A stretch of DNA of 64,000 nucleotides from an uncultured Clostridia bacterium. Lineage in GTDB: Bacteria > Bacillota > Clostridia > Christensenellales > Borkfalkiaceae. Both the position numbers and the translations under genes were made by a program. Positions within the stretch are counted from its first letter, which is position 1. The number at the start of each line of letters is the position of its first letter. Below, piece after piece: positions 8,578 through 18,090 of the stretch. The stretch spans positions 100,465 to 164,464 of the forward strand of contig CANQQD010000001.1 of NCBI GenBank assembly GCA_947625865.1, read 5' to 3'. The notes beneath the pieces were generated by a model, which saw nothing but the letters and a program-made list of their open reading frames with translations, had not been told where the DNA came from and did no database searches.

Positions 8578-10584
8578 TTATACTATACGGATATCCATGT
8601 CCGCCTGTATTACGGCAAGGGAGCCGATATCCGGCGTAAGGCAGACGCTGCCCTCTATATCGCCGTCGCAGCGGACGTATGCCGTATTCCCGCAAACGGT
8701 GCACACGGCAAACCGTTCGGAGCCGTAGTCCGCAATGCCCGTCACCTCGGCGGGAATACCGTCATTGGTAAACTTGAGGTCATAGGGCGAGCACTCAAAG
8801 CGCAGCTTGCCGCCGAACGCCTTTTTTACGCCCATTGCCGAAATCAGCTTCGCCGAAATATTGTCGGGTGCGGCAAACACCGCGCCGCCGATATTGAGGA
8901 AAAACTCAATACGTTTTACCTTTTTGGCTTTAATTGTTTTCACGTCGGCAACCTCTTCCGAGGGTTGCCCTTCGAAAAGCGAGTCCATACCCGCCGGCGT
9001 AGCTTCTACCGGCGACGACGTCTCTTCGACTATCTTTTCCTTAAACATAAAGCCTTCCATGCATATCGTTTCGGGCATGGCGGCAACTGCCGTTTGTCCG
9101 TTTTGCAGGAGAGTTATTTTTTTCAAATCGAAGGATATGTTGAGTTTTCCGCAGGGAACTTCCCCGTCGGTGACCGCAAATATCCGCTTTTTGCCCAAAG
9201 CAATGGAAACGAGCGTTTTGTTGTCCACCCTCTCGTTGGCGACTACCTCGGCGCCTATATCGCCGCAGAATTTCACAGCGTCGGTGGGGATGAGCAGCTC
9301 GTATTCGCCGTCCGCGCACACTATCGCGGGAGGCAGAGCGATCTCCACGCCCTCCACCAGAATTTTGCCGCCTTTAACCTTGCAATCGAGATAATTGTAC
9401 TCGGGCAACCTCGGGAGTATGGATTTTTCCGTTTCGATATCGAAGAGATGTATTTTATCTATATTGAGCGCCGCAACAACAATGTCGCCGTTGTTTACCT
9501 CCGCTTCGTCCGACTGCAATATAACGCGCGTGCCGTTTTCGGTGTAGCCGTCGCCGTCCATGCTTATGTCGCCGTAGATGAGCGTCTGGTTGCCGAGCTC
9601 CTCCTTGTGCGACACTTTTACCTTGATAAGCGCGGCAGCCGAGGCAACCTTTTCGGGGTCGATGGAGATGTCCTCCGCCCTGAGGCCTATGCATACCTGT
9701 TTATCGCCGTTCAGATATGCGGGCTGCACCTTATACATCTTTTCATAGGGCACCTTTATCGCCGCGTCCGAGCCGTCTATGTTGATTATTACGCTCTCGC
9801 CCTGCTTTTTGAGGTAGCCCGTCAAAAAGTTCATCTGCGGGGTGCCTATAAAGCCTGCGACGAATTTGTTGCACGGGTAGTTATATAAATTCTTGGGCGT
9901 GTCTATCTGCTGCACATAGCCGTCCTTCATGACAACTATGCGGGTGCCCATGGTCATTGCCTCCACCTGGTCGTGGGTGACGTAAATAAATGTCGTGTTG
10001 AGCTTTGCGTGCAGTTTCGAAATTTCCGCGCGCATCTGCGTCCTGAGCTTTGCGTCGAGGTTGGAGAGCGGCTCGTCCAGAAGCATTACCTTCGGCTCGC
10101 GGACTATGGCGCGCCCCAAAGATACCCTTTGACGCTGTCCGCCCGACATCTCCTTGGGCTTTTTGCCGAGATATTCGGTTATGCCCAAAATCTCCGCAGC
10201 CTCGGTGACCTTGGCGTGTATTTCGTCACGCGTCATTTTGCCGTTTCTGTGCTTCTCGTCGCGGGGGACCCTTCTGAGCCGCAGACCGAACGCTATGTTG
10301 TCGTACACGGTCATATGGGGATAGAGCGCATAGTTCTGGAATACCATTGCAATGTCCCTGTCCTTGGGCTCGACGTCGTTTACGACAAGGTCGCCTATGG
10401 TAAGCTCGCCCGCGCTTATATCCTCAAGCCCCGCAACCATTCTGAGGGTAGTGGACTTGCCGCAGCCCGACGGACCTACAAAAACTATGAATTCCTTGTC
10501 CTCAACGGTCATATTAAAGTCGTTTACCGCCTTGGTCCCGTTGGGGTAAACCTTATATATGTGTTTAAAAGTTAAACCTGCCAT
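8578..10584 (-). CDS. MalK/MsmK/UgpC-type sugar ABC transporter ATPase with unusually long C-terminal extension
   Basis: Walker A GPSGCGKST, signature MSGGQRQRVSLGRAI, Walker B VMLLDEPLSNLD, TOBE region; 668 aa. Confidence 0.9.
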   Translation of the reverse strand: MAGLTFKHIYKVYPNGTKAVNDFNMTVEDKEFIVFVGPSGCGKSTTLRMVAGLEDISAGELTIGDLVVNDVEPKDRDIAMVFQNYALYPHMTVYDNIAFGLRLRRVPRDEKHRNGKMTRDEIHAKVTEAAEILGITEYLGKKPKEMSGGQRQRVSLGRAIVREPKVMLLDEPLSNLDAKLRTQMRAEISKLHAKLNTTFIYVTHDQVEAMTMGTRIVVMKDGYVQQIDTPKNLYNYPCNKFVAGFIGTPQMNFLTGYLKKQGESVIINIDGSDAAIKVPYEKMYKVQPAYLNGDKQVCIGLRAEDISIDPEKVASAAALIKVKVSHKEELGNQTLIYGDISMDGDGYTENGTRVILQSDEAEVNNGDIVVAALNIDKIHLFDIETEKSILPRLPEYNYLDCKVKGGKILVEGVEIALPPAIVCADGEYELLIPTDAVKFCGDIGAEVVANERVDNKTLVSIALGKKRIFAVTDGEVPCGKLNISFDLKKITLLQNGQTAVAAMPETICMEGFMFKEKIVEETSSPVEATPAGMDSLFEGQPSEEVADVKTIKAKKVKRIEFFLNIGGAVFAAPDNISAKLISAMGVKKAFGGKLRFECSPYDLKFTNDGIPAEVTGIADYGSERFAVCTVCGNTAYVRCDGDIEGSVCLTPDIGSLAVIQADMDIRIV

Positions 10585-10599
10585 TTTGTTTTCTCCCTT

Positions 10600-12138
10600 T
10601 TACGTTAATATAGCTATGGAACGCCCCGGCATATGAAGCGTATTCCCTTCTTTTTTTACAGAGCCCGAAACGCATATCGACTGCGCCAGCGTTCCCTCGG
10701 CTTCCGCCGACAATTCGCGCGCCGCAAGATTGATTACTATGGTCACCGACTCGCTGTTATAAGTCTTTTTTACGATAAGCACGTTTTCACTCTCGCTTGG
10801 AAGCTTTTCGGGCGTTCCGCGCATTATTGCGGGGAAGGCGTTGCGCGCGTTGTTGCACAGCTTATAATAGCTCAAAATGGAATTTCCGTCCGCGAGCTGC
10901 TCCTTTACTCCGTCGAAAACGTATTCGGGAGTTTTTGCTCCGGGGGGAGTTTTTGTTAAGTTGGTTTTTGCGTTGTCCCAAAGCATACCCACGCGCTTGT
11001 CGGGGTCGGACGCGCTGCCTATCATTCCTATTTCGTCGCCGTAGTAGGTGAACGTGTTGCCGTTATACATTGACAAAAGCCCATAGGCAAACTTTATTTT
11101 ATCCTCATTGCGGCTCATTACGCCCGCTATTCTGCCCACGTCGTGATTGTCGAGGAAGGGCGCCGGAATATAGCCGTTGGCAACGGAGAGCATGGTGTTC
11201 ATTGAGTTCCAATAGGTGCTTGCAAGCCCCGAGTCAACCGATTTGCGGACGTTGCCGTCGGCGCCGTGCGCGGGGAAATAGAAGAAACTGTCCGCGCCGC
11301 TCTTATAGAACTCTTTCAAATTTGCCGTTGACATACCGTCCCACATTTCACCTACAATATAGGCTTGGGGATTGTACTTTACAGCCGTCTCCTTTATCCA
11401 TTTGCAAAATTCTATGCTCTTTGCGGTGTTGCCGGTATAGTAGTAAAAACAGCCGTCGAGGCGGAAGCCGTCCGCGCCCTGTTCCAGCCAGAATTTGATT
11501 ATGTTGTCGATCTCCGCGCGAACGTCCTCGTTGTCGAGGTTCAGATCGGGCATACCGCCGTCAAACCTGCCCTCGTAGTACACGTTGCCGTTCTTGTGGT
11601 AGTACGTGAGCTGTGTCGTGGAAAAGTTGTACCAATCCCTGTACTTCGCGTCCGCGCCCTGCACGCCGTTGCGGCTGTTCACCGCGTTTACGAACCACTG
11701 GTTGGAGGAGGCCGTGTGGTTTACCACCAGATCGGTGATTACCTTTATCCCCCTCTCGTGCGCGGCTTGTGTCAGCTCCCCGAAGTCCTCCAAAGTGCCG
11801 TACTTGGAATTTACCTTGTAGTAGTCCCGCACGTCATAGCCGTGATAGCTGGGGGAATCGCAGATGGGCATGAGCCATATGCCCGTGTAGCCCATATCGC
11901 GTATGTAGTCGAGCTTGGATGTAACGCCGTCTAAATCGCCGTAGCCGTCGCCGTTTGAGTCGCAAAAGGAATATACGAATATCTCGTAGTAGTTGTCGTA
12001 GCTGTCGTCCACTATGTTTTCGGCGAGCAGGTCGAGCTCCGCCGCCCCTGACGGGCTTTCGGCGCACCCCCCGAGCGGAACAGCCGCAAGCATGGCGGCG
12101 CATAATATGCACAAAATATACAGTAATTTGTTTTTCAT
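10600..12138 (-). CDS. GH13 alpha-amylase lipoprotein
   Basis: Signal/lipobox LGGCAE; DLVVNHTA, GFRLDGCF, IVGEMW, FLDNHDVGR. Confidence 0.9.
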   Translation of the reverse strand: MKNKLLYILCILCAAMLAAVPLGGCAESPSGAAELDLLAENIVDDSYDNYYEIFVYSFCDSNGDGYGDLDGVTSKLDYIRDMGYTGIWLMPICDSPSYHGYDVRDYYKVNSKYGTLEDFGELTQAAHERGIKVITDLVVNHTASSNQWFVNAVNSRNGVQGADAKYRDWYNFSTTQLTYYHKNGNVYYEGRFDGGMPDLNLDNEDVRAEIDNIIKFWLEQGADGFRLDGCFYYYTGNTAKSIEFCKWIKETAVKYNPQAYIVGEMWDGMSTANLKEFYKSGADSFFYFPAHGADGNVRKSVDSGLASTYWNSMNTMLSVANGYIPAPFLDNHDVGRIAGVMSRNEDKIKFAYGLLSMYNGNTFTYYGDEIGMIGSASDPDKRVGMLWDNAKTNLTKTPPGAKTPEYVFDGVKEQLADGNSILSYYKLCNNARNAFPAIMRGTPEKLPSESENVLIVKKTYNSESVTIVINLAARELSAEAEGTLAQSICVSGSVKKEGNTLHMPGRSIAILT

Positions 12139-12139
12139 T

Positions 12140-13009
12140 TTAACCCTTTACGGAGCCGCCCGTCACTCCCTCCACATAGTAGCGCTGCAACAGGAAGAAA
12201 AGCCCTGTGGGAACTATGGAGACGATTACCGCCGCCGCGCAGAAGCGCGTGAAATATTCGGCCGCCGTTTCGCGCTGCAACATTTCCTTTAAGCCCACGG
12301 CAACGTTCCAGTTGTTCTGGTTGCCGAGAGTTATGAGGGAAGCGAACATATATTCCCCCCACGGCGCCAAAAATGACGTTAAAACGGTATAGATTATGAT
12401 GGGCTTTGCAAGGGGCAATATGATCTTGAAGAAAACCGTGCGGCGGCTTGCGCCGTCTATCCTTGCCGCCTCGTCCAGCGAACGGGGAATGGTATCGAAA
12501 AAGCCCTTGCAGATATAGTATCCCATGCACGAACTGCCCACATAGACGAGAATGAGCCCGACTATGCCGAAATTCTGCGTGAGGTTCAACAGCTTTAAGA
12601 GGAAATACAGCGCCGTCATGGACATAAAGCCGGGGAACATTCCCAAAACGAGCATAAGGTTCATTAGTGGCTTGCGCATTTTAAAGCGCAGGCGGGAAAG
12701 CGCGTAGCTGGTTACGAGAACTATTACCGTTTGGATAACCGTGACAACAACGGCAATTATAAGCGTTGTGCCGTACCACTTTAAAAAGTTGAAGGGCTTT
12801 GTTTCGGTGAAAAGCTTTATATAGTTGTCAAAAGTCCATTTGCGGGGGAAGAAACTGCTTGTGGCAAGACCCATTTCGCCGCGGAAGGACTGCATAAGCA
12901 TATATGCGAACGGCACGAGCCAGATAAAGCTTATGATAACCAAAATAACGTAGATTATTGAGTTTGAAAGCCTTTCGGCTCCCTTTTTGCTGCGTAATTT
13001 CTTTGCCAT
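12140..13009 (-). CDS. malG: MalG-like sugar ABC transporter permease
   Basis: DEAARIDGASRRTVFFKIILPLAKP motif; C-terminal PTGLFFLLQRYYVEGVTGGSVKG typical of MalG. Confidence 0.9.
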   Translation of the reverse strand: MAKKLRSKKGAERLSNSIIYVILVIISFIWLVPFAYMLMQSFRGEMGLATSSFFPRKWTFDNYIKLFTETKPFNFLKWYGTTLIIAVVVTVIQTVIVLVTSYALSRLRFKMRKPLMNLMLVLGMFPGFMSMTALYFLLKLLNLTQNFGIVGLILVYVGSSCMGYYICKGFFDTIPRSLDEAARIDGASRRTVFFKIILPLAKPIIIYTVLTSFLAPWGEYMFASLITLGNQNNWNVAVGLKEMLQRETAAEYFTRFCAAAVIVSIVPTGLFFLLQRYYVEGVTGGSVKG

Positions 13010-14538
13010 TACATGAAGTCCTCCTCGTTTTTAACAGCCTTTGAACGGTTGTATACCACAAGGGATATTGCCGCGGTTATAATGAACATCATAATACTTA
13101 TAACCGAAGCAACGCCGTATAACTTTTCGTTCATTATCATCTTGTAGAGCCAGGTTATGAGCAAGTCGGTCTGTCCCGCGCCGCCTGCAGCGCCTGACGA
13201 AAGAAGGGGCGCGCCGCCCGTCAGCAGGAAGATGACGTTGAAGTTGTTGAGATTGCCTATAAACTGGGTTATGAGATAGGGCGTGGTTACGTGCAGAACG
13301 TAGGGCAAGGTTATTTTCATATACGCCTTTACGGGACCGGCGCCGTCGATTTTAGCCGACTCGTACAGATCCTCGGGGATATTCATAAGAATGCCCGTGC
13401 ACATAAGCATTGTATAGGGTATGCCGACCCACATATTTACCACGATTATGGTGACCTTTGCAACGGTGCCGTCCGATAAAAACGGAATCGGTCCCGAAGT
13501 TATGCCCCACTCCTGCAGCATGGTGTTTACAAAGCCCGTGTCGCTGAGCATCTGGGACATAAGCAAAAGGCTTATGAACTGCGGAACGGCTATGGTTAAA
13601 ATGAGTATCGTCCTCCACAGCTTTTTGAGGCGTATGCCCTTTTTATTTATGATAAGCGCAACTATCATTCCGAGAATATAGTTGGAGAACGTGGCAAAGA
13701 ACGCCCAGATTACCGTCCAGATAAGGATATCGAGGAAAACCTTGCCGAAGTTGTTAGCCGCGCCGACTGCGCCGCCGCCGAAAAGCTTTGCAAAGTTATC
13801 CCAGCCTATCCATGTGAACAGCGTTGTGGGCGGATTGTGGTTTACGTCGTAGTTGGTAAACGCCACGAATATCATAAATATAATGGGGAATATGGTGAAT
13901 ATTGTAAGCCCCAGAAGAGGAACGGACAGCAGCGTTTTGTGATACTGTTCGTCGGCAAGGGAGGATATGTCGTCCCTTGCGGTGGGCAATTTTTTGCGCG
14001 CTTCCTCTATCTCCTGCGCAGCGTAGCCCGTTTTTAAGTTGTAATACCAAAGATATACAAAAGAAACTATTATAAAGAGCGTTAAAATGCTGTATATCAG
14101 AATAAGGAGGCTGTTGTCTCCCGCGGTATATTTTTCGATTCCCGTCACGGGGTCGATGTAACTTCCCCTTTCGTGCGTGCCGAGCGTGCCGAACATTGCA
14201 AGTTGTCCGGCGCCGAAAAATACCATGTACAGCACGAACAGCACCTCAAACACAAAATAGATAAGCCCCCGCATTATCTGTTTGCGCGCAAGGTGCGAAA
14301 AGCCCATTACAACAAAGGACGTTCTTGTCTTCCAGTCGCCGTATTTTGCAGCGTTGGATATAACCGAAAACCAGCCCTTGAGCGTGTACCACAGCCTTAA
14401 AAACAATGCCGGAATTACGGCGGTAAAAAAGCGCTTGAATTTATTTGGGATATTATTGAAAAACCACACGAAATTATAGCCGAATTTTTGGAGTGCGGTC
14501 ATTTTCAAATATTCCAGCTCGGGAATTCTTTCAGTCAT
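13009..14538 (-). CDS. malF: MalF-like sugar ABC transporter permease
   Basis: YESAKIDGAGPVKAYMKITLPYVLHVTTPYLI; overlaps malG start. Confidence 0.9.
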   Translation of the reverse strand: MTERIPELEYLKMTALQKFGYNFVWFFNNIPNKFKRFFTAVIPALFLRLWYTLKGWFSVISNAAKYGDWKTRTSFVVMGFSHLARKQIMRGLIYFVFEVLFVLYMVFFGAGQLAMFGTLGTHERGSYIDPVTGIEKYTAGDNSLLILIYSILTLFIIVSFVYLWYYNLKTGYAAQEIEEARKKLPTARDDISSLADEQYHKTLLSVPLLGLTIFTIFPIIFMIFVAFTNYDVNHNPPTTLFTWIGWDNFAKLFGGGAVGAANNFGKVFLDILIWTVIWAFFATFSNYILGMIVALIINKKGIRLKKLWRTILILTIAVPQFISLLLMSQMLSDTGFVNTMLQEWGITSGPIPFLSDGTVAKVTIIVVNMWVGIPYTMLMCTGILMNIPEDLYESAKIDGAGPVKAYMKITLPYVLHVTTPYLITQFIGNLNNFNVIFLLTGGAPLLSSGAAGGAGQTDLLITWLYKMIMNEKLYGVASVISIMMFIITAAISLVVYNRSKAVKNEEDFM

Positions 14539-14560
14539 AAATCACCTGTAATTACCGAAT

Positions 14561-14586
14561 TTGGGGCAAAGCGTGCTTTGCCCCAA
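14561..14586. other. Intercistronic 12-bp perfect hairpin between SBP and MalF-like genes
   Basis: TTGGGGCAAAGC-gt-GCTTTGCCCCAA, no U-tract. Confidence 0.8.
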
Positions 14587-14609
14587 TTGTACGGTTATTG
14601 CGTTTTTCG

Positions 14610-15917
14610 TTACGATTGGGAAGTTGTTTGTCCCTTGAGTTCCTGCACGAGTTTAGCTACACGGCTGGTTATATCCTGCGTGGTGGGAGCCGTGTCGGCT
14701 TTGGTCCACTCTATAACTTTGGTGCCGTAAGCTTCCATTGCGGACCAATATGTGGAAGGCATGGACTTCTGTATTACGTAGTTGTGCTCGAACTGCTTCG
14801 ATATTGCGCCTATGGCAACGTTGTTTTTAACCTTATCCATTGCGGCAACGGTCTTGTTGGAAGGACCTATTTCAACCGCGTCGAATCTCTTTTCCTGCAT
14901 AGCCTGGCTGGAAAGGAACTGCGCCAGTTTGTGAGCTTCCTCGGGGTGCTTGGAATAGGAGTTTACGCCGTAGAGCTTGTAGCCCGCAAAGGTATACCAG
15001 TGATATGTTTTTTGATCGAGGCTGCTCACGTAGTCGGGCAGTATGGTTGCCGCGTATTTATCGCCGAGATTTTCGGAGATGAGTTTGCCGTTCCACGTTC
15101 CGGTTATGGCAACGCCCATTTTGTTGTTTGTGACATACTCGCTTATAACGGTGTCGTCGCCGTCAACAAGGGCGTCGTGCTTGCCCAGATCATAGTGCAT
15201 CTGCGCGCCTATAACGCCTGCGGTGTATTCGCTTTCCGTTCCGTCTGCCGCCACTGCCTTTTTGGTGTCGAAATCGCAGGCAATGCCGTTTTCAGCAGGT
15301 TCCGCGCCGTTCCATGTAACTTCGTAGGTGCCGCCCGCGCCGTAGATGAACGAGCCTGCATACCAGCCGGTTTTCATCTGGTAAATGAAGTACAGACTCT
15401 TTTCTGCGCACGCGTCGAGAATATCGTTGAGGGTCATATCCTCTATTTTGGTGCCTGCGGGAACTATGTCGGTGTTGTAGTACATAAAGAAGCCGTTGTC
15501 CGCAGCGTAGGGATAGCCGTAGTAGGCATCCCCTATTTTGCCCGATTCAACCGCGCCGGCGTCGTCGGTCTGCTTCATCGAGGTTACCGCCGCGTCGGGA
15601 ACCTTTGCAAGCGCGCCTATGGAGCGGAGCTGTACAAGCTGGTCGTTTGCATAGGCATACACGTCGGCGCCCGCCTCTACGTCCTGCGAAAGCTTTGAAT
15701 ATGCGTCGCCTTCGCCGACTATGCCAAGTTCGATAGGTATTGTTATATCGGGATTCTGTGCAAGGAACTCGTCAACCATTTGCTGTAAAACGGCTTGTTG
15801 CGTGGCAGGTCCCCACACAATCATTTTGTCTTCGCCGCCTCCGCAAGCCGAAAGCCCCATCACGGTTCCTGCGGCTATTGCGCCGCATGCAAGTAGAGAG
15901 ATAATACGTTTTTTCAT
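14610..15917 (-). CDS. malE: Maltose/maltodextrin-binding lipoprotein
   Basis: MKKRIISLLACGAIAAGTVMGLSACGGGED lipobox; SBP-like sequence; GGAGG upstream of ATG 15917. Confidence 0.88.
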   Translation of the reverse strand: MKKRIISLLACGAIAAGTVMGLSACGGGEDKMIVWGPATQQAVLQQMVDEFLAQNPDITIPIELGIVGEGDAYSKLSQDVEAGADVYAYANDQLVQLRSIGALAKVPDAAVTSMKQTDDAGAVESGKIGDAYYGYPYAADNGFFMYYNTDIVPAGTKIEDMTLNDILDACAEKSLYFIYQMKTGWYAGSFIYGAGGTYEVTWNGAEPAENGIACDFDTKKAVAADGTESEYTAGVIGAQMHYDLGKHDALVDGDDTVISEYVTNNKMGVAITGTWNGKLISENLGDKYAATILPDYVSSLDQKTYHWYTFAGYKLYGVNSYSKHPEEAHKLAQFLSSQAMQEKRFDAVEIGPSNKTVAAMDKVKNNVAIGAISKQFEHNYVIQKSMPSTYWSAMEAYGTKVIEWTKADTAPTTQDITSRVAKLVQELKGQTTSQS

Positions 15918-15961
15918 TTTTTCCTCCAAAATTTTATAAAATCGCACTCATGTGCTAAAAT

Positions 15962-16155
15962 TTTTTACTATTTCACAAAATTCTCGGCAGGCCGTGCCTG
16001 CGAATTTTGTGATCTGAGGACTGCTCGTCCTCTGCCTGCGATTTATTAAGGGCCCACAATTATATAATCGCAGGCATTCACCCCGCCGAGGCGCAGGTAT
16101 GCGCAAATTGTGGCTTGCTGCGCAGGGAAACCCTGCTTGCAACGTTTATTATTTA
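15962..16155 (-). repeat. Folded dispersed element, family E copy 1, upstream of malE
   Basis: Nested stems TCACAAAATTC/GAATTTTGTGA, GCAGGC/GCCTGC, GAGGAC/GTCCTC, GCCTGCGATT/AATCGCAGGC; homologous to 21838-22090. Confidence 0.7.
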
Positions 16156-16163
16156 AAGAATTA

Positions 16164-16227
16164 CACCACTCCCTTGCCATCTTCCGTCGCCGACGGGGGA
16201 GGGTGTCACGAAGTGACGGGTGGGAGC
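16164..16227 (+). repeat. Two-hairpin GC-rich repeat, family A
   Basis: CTTCCGTCGCCGACGGGGGAGGGTGTCACGAAGTGACGGGTGGGAG. Confidence 0.8.
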
Positions 16228-16249
16228 AGAACTTTGGTTTGTTATTGCC

Positions 16250-16318
16250 CCTCCCCTCAGTCTCGTTTCACTCGACAGCTCCCCTCGCAAGCGAAGGGCG
16301 CCAAGGTTGGGGTGGCGT
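16250..16318 (+). repeat. Dispersed repeat, family B
   Basis: CCCCTCAGTCTCGnTTnnCTCGACAGCTCCCCTCGCAAGCGAAGGGCGCCAAGGTTGGGG, also at 22270, 23195, 59155. Confidence 0.8.
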
Positions 16319-16350
16319 TCGGCAGTTGTCTCACACGGCGTGTCGCCGCA

Positions 16351-16413
16351 CCACTCCCTTGCCCTCTTCCGTCGCCGACGGGGGAGGGTGCCCTGTAAGG
16401 GCGGGTGGGAGCA
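16351..16413 (+). repeat. Two-hairpin GC-rich repeat, family A
   Basis: hairpin-2 stem variant GCCCT-gta-AGGGC. Confidence 0.8.
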
Positions 16414-16482
16414 ACTACTTTCCTTGTCATTCTGCGCAAGTTCGCGCCGCTTTTGTTTTCTTTTCTGTTAAATGTTTTTATT

Positions 16483-16532
16483 GGGGCAGACCGTCAGGGC
16501 TGCCCCCTTTGTTTTTGGAACAAAAACAAAGG
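16483..16532. terminator. Tandem hairpins downstream of malQ
   Basis: GGGGCAG...CTGCCCC and perfect CCTTTGTTTTTG-gaa-CAAAAACAAAGG. Confidence 0.6.
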
Positions 16533-16552
16533 CGTGTATGCAATTTTCAGCT

Positions 16553-18067
16553 TTACCTTCGGCTCTCACGGGCCCTGCCGCTTACTTCGGCAAGCTCCGC
16601 CAGCAAACGCTGCGTCCGGGGGGTAAAGTCCCCTTTTTCAAAGCGGTACGACCAGTTTTTTTCGGACACGGTGGAGGGCAAATTTATCCTTGCCTCGCCG
16701 CCGAGCGCCAGAAGATCCCAATATGGAATGATAGCCGTTCCCGCTACCGATCTGAATGCAAGCTCTATTATGCTTTGGCACATCGTCTCGGCCGAGGTGA
16801 CGTCGGCGTCGAAGCCGAGCCGCTTACATTCCTCTTTAAGATCTTTCTTATATATTTCAAGCGACCGCTCGCTCAGATCGTCTATGTACTGCCTAAGGGG
16901 CATATTGTCGTGCGTGCCCGTGTAGCAAACGTAATTTTCGGTATAGTTCGAGGGCTTGTGCTCGTTGTCGGGCGTGCCGTCAAAGGCAAATTCTAAAATT
17001 TTCATTCCCGGATAGCCGACGTTCTTCATAAGCCGCCGCACGCCGTCGTCTATGACGCCGAGATCCTCCGCCACTATGCTGAAGCCGAGCTTATCCTTAA
17101 ACAGCTCCTCTTTGGGTCCGTCGCACCAGTGACCGTTTTTAGCCGTCTTTTCGCCGACGGGCACCTCGTAATATCTGTCAAAGCCGCGGAAGTGGTCTAT
17201 CCTGAGAATGTCGAACAGCCCGAGGCAAAAGCTTATGCGCTTGTTCCACCAGCAATAGCCGTTCTCCCTCATCTTCTCCCAGTCGTAAACGGGATTGCCC
17301 CACAGCTGCCCGTCGTCGGTAAACGCGTCGGGCGGAACGCCGGCTACGCACTTCAGCCGACGTTCGCCGTCGAGCTTGAAAAGCTCGTCTCCGTATTTCC
17401 ATACTTCGAGGCTGTCGTATGCAACATAGAGAGGGATGTCTCCCATGATCTTTATGCCGCGGCTGTGTGCGTAGGCCTTAAGGGCGTTCCACTGATGGAG
17501 AAAAATATATTGTGTAAACTGCCAAAACTCAAACTCAAAGGCGTTTACACGGATGAACTCTTTTATCTTTTCGCAGTCGTATTTTCTGTACTCCCCGTCC
17601 CACTCGGTGAACGGCTTGTGTCCGAACCTGCATTTGAGCGCCATAAATAAGGCAAACTCGGCATATTCGCCCTTCTTAAGAAATTCCTCAAATTCCCCGT
17701 CGCGGCGAAACCTCCCGAACGCCTTTCTCAAAAGCTGCACCTTGTTGGTAAACTGCGCGCCGTAGTCCACCCTGCGCTTGTCGTTTCCCAAATAGGCGCC
17801 GTCCACCTCGTCGCGCCCGAGAAGCCCCTCCTCCACGAGCTGCGCCAGATCGATAAAATAATAATTCAACGCCGTTGCGCAGCATGACGAATAGGGACTG
17901 TCCCCGTAGTTTGTGGGGTTTAAGGGCAATACCTGCCATATTGTTCCGCCGGAGTCCGACAGGAAATCAACAAAGCGGTAAGCCTCCGCCCCGAGCGTGC
18001 CTATTCCCTCCCCGGAGGGCAGGCACGAGATCGGCATCAGTAAGCCGTAATTCCTGTCTTTTTCCAT
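16553..18067 (-). CDS. malQ: 4-alpha-glucanotransferase (GH77)
   Basis: GIGTLGAEAYRFVDFL, RIDHFRGFDRYYEVP, AEDLGVI, YTGTHDN motifs. Confidence 0.93.
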   Translation of the reverse strand: MEKDRNYGLLMPISCLPSGEGIGTLGAEAYRFVDFLSDSGGTIWQVLPLNPTNYGDSPYSSCCATALNYYFIDLAQLVEEGLLGRDEVDGAYLGNDKRRVDYGAQFTNKVQLLRKAFGRFRRDGEFEEFLKKGEYAEFALFMALKCRFGHKPFTEWDGEYRKYDCEKIKEFIRVNAFEFEFWQFTQYIFLHQWNALKAYAHSRGIKIMGDIPLYVAYDSLEVWKYGDELFKLDGERRLKCVAGVPPDAFTDDGQLWGNPVYDWEKMRENGYCWWNKRISFCLGLFDILRIDHFRGFDRYYEVPVGEKTAKNGHWCDGPKEELFKDKLGFSIVAEDLGVIDDGVRRLMKNVGYPGMKILEFAFDGTPDNEHKPSNYTENYVCYTGTHDNMPLRQYIDDLSERSLEIYKKDLKEECKRLGFDADVTSAETMCQSIIELAFRSVAGTAIIPYWDLLALGGEARINLPSTVSEKNWSYRFEKGDFTPRTQRLLAELAEVSGRARESRR

Positions 18068-18090
18068 AACTTCAATATTTAAAACCGTGT

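Noticed and set aside
16110-16925. ORFs across repeat DNA (16110-16925, 22064-22599, 23119-23390, 35386-36037, 39310-39746, 59061-59448)
   Set aside because: Low-complexity translations of families A/B/F (e.g. LPSSVADGGG, CAPLSLALLDSSPRKRRAP); not coding.
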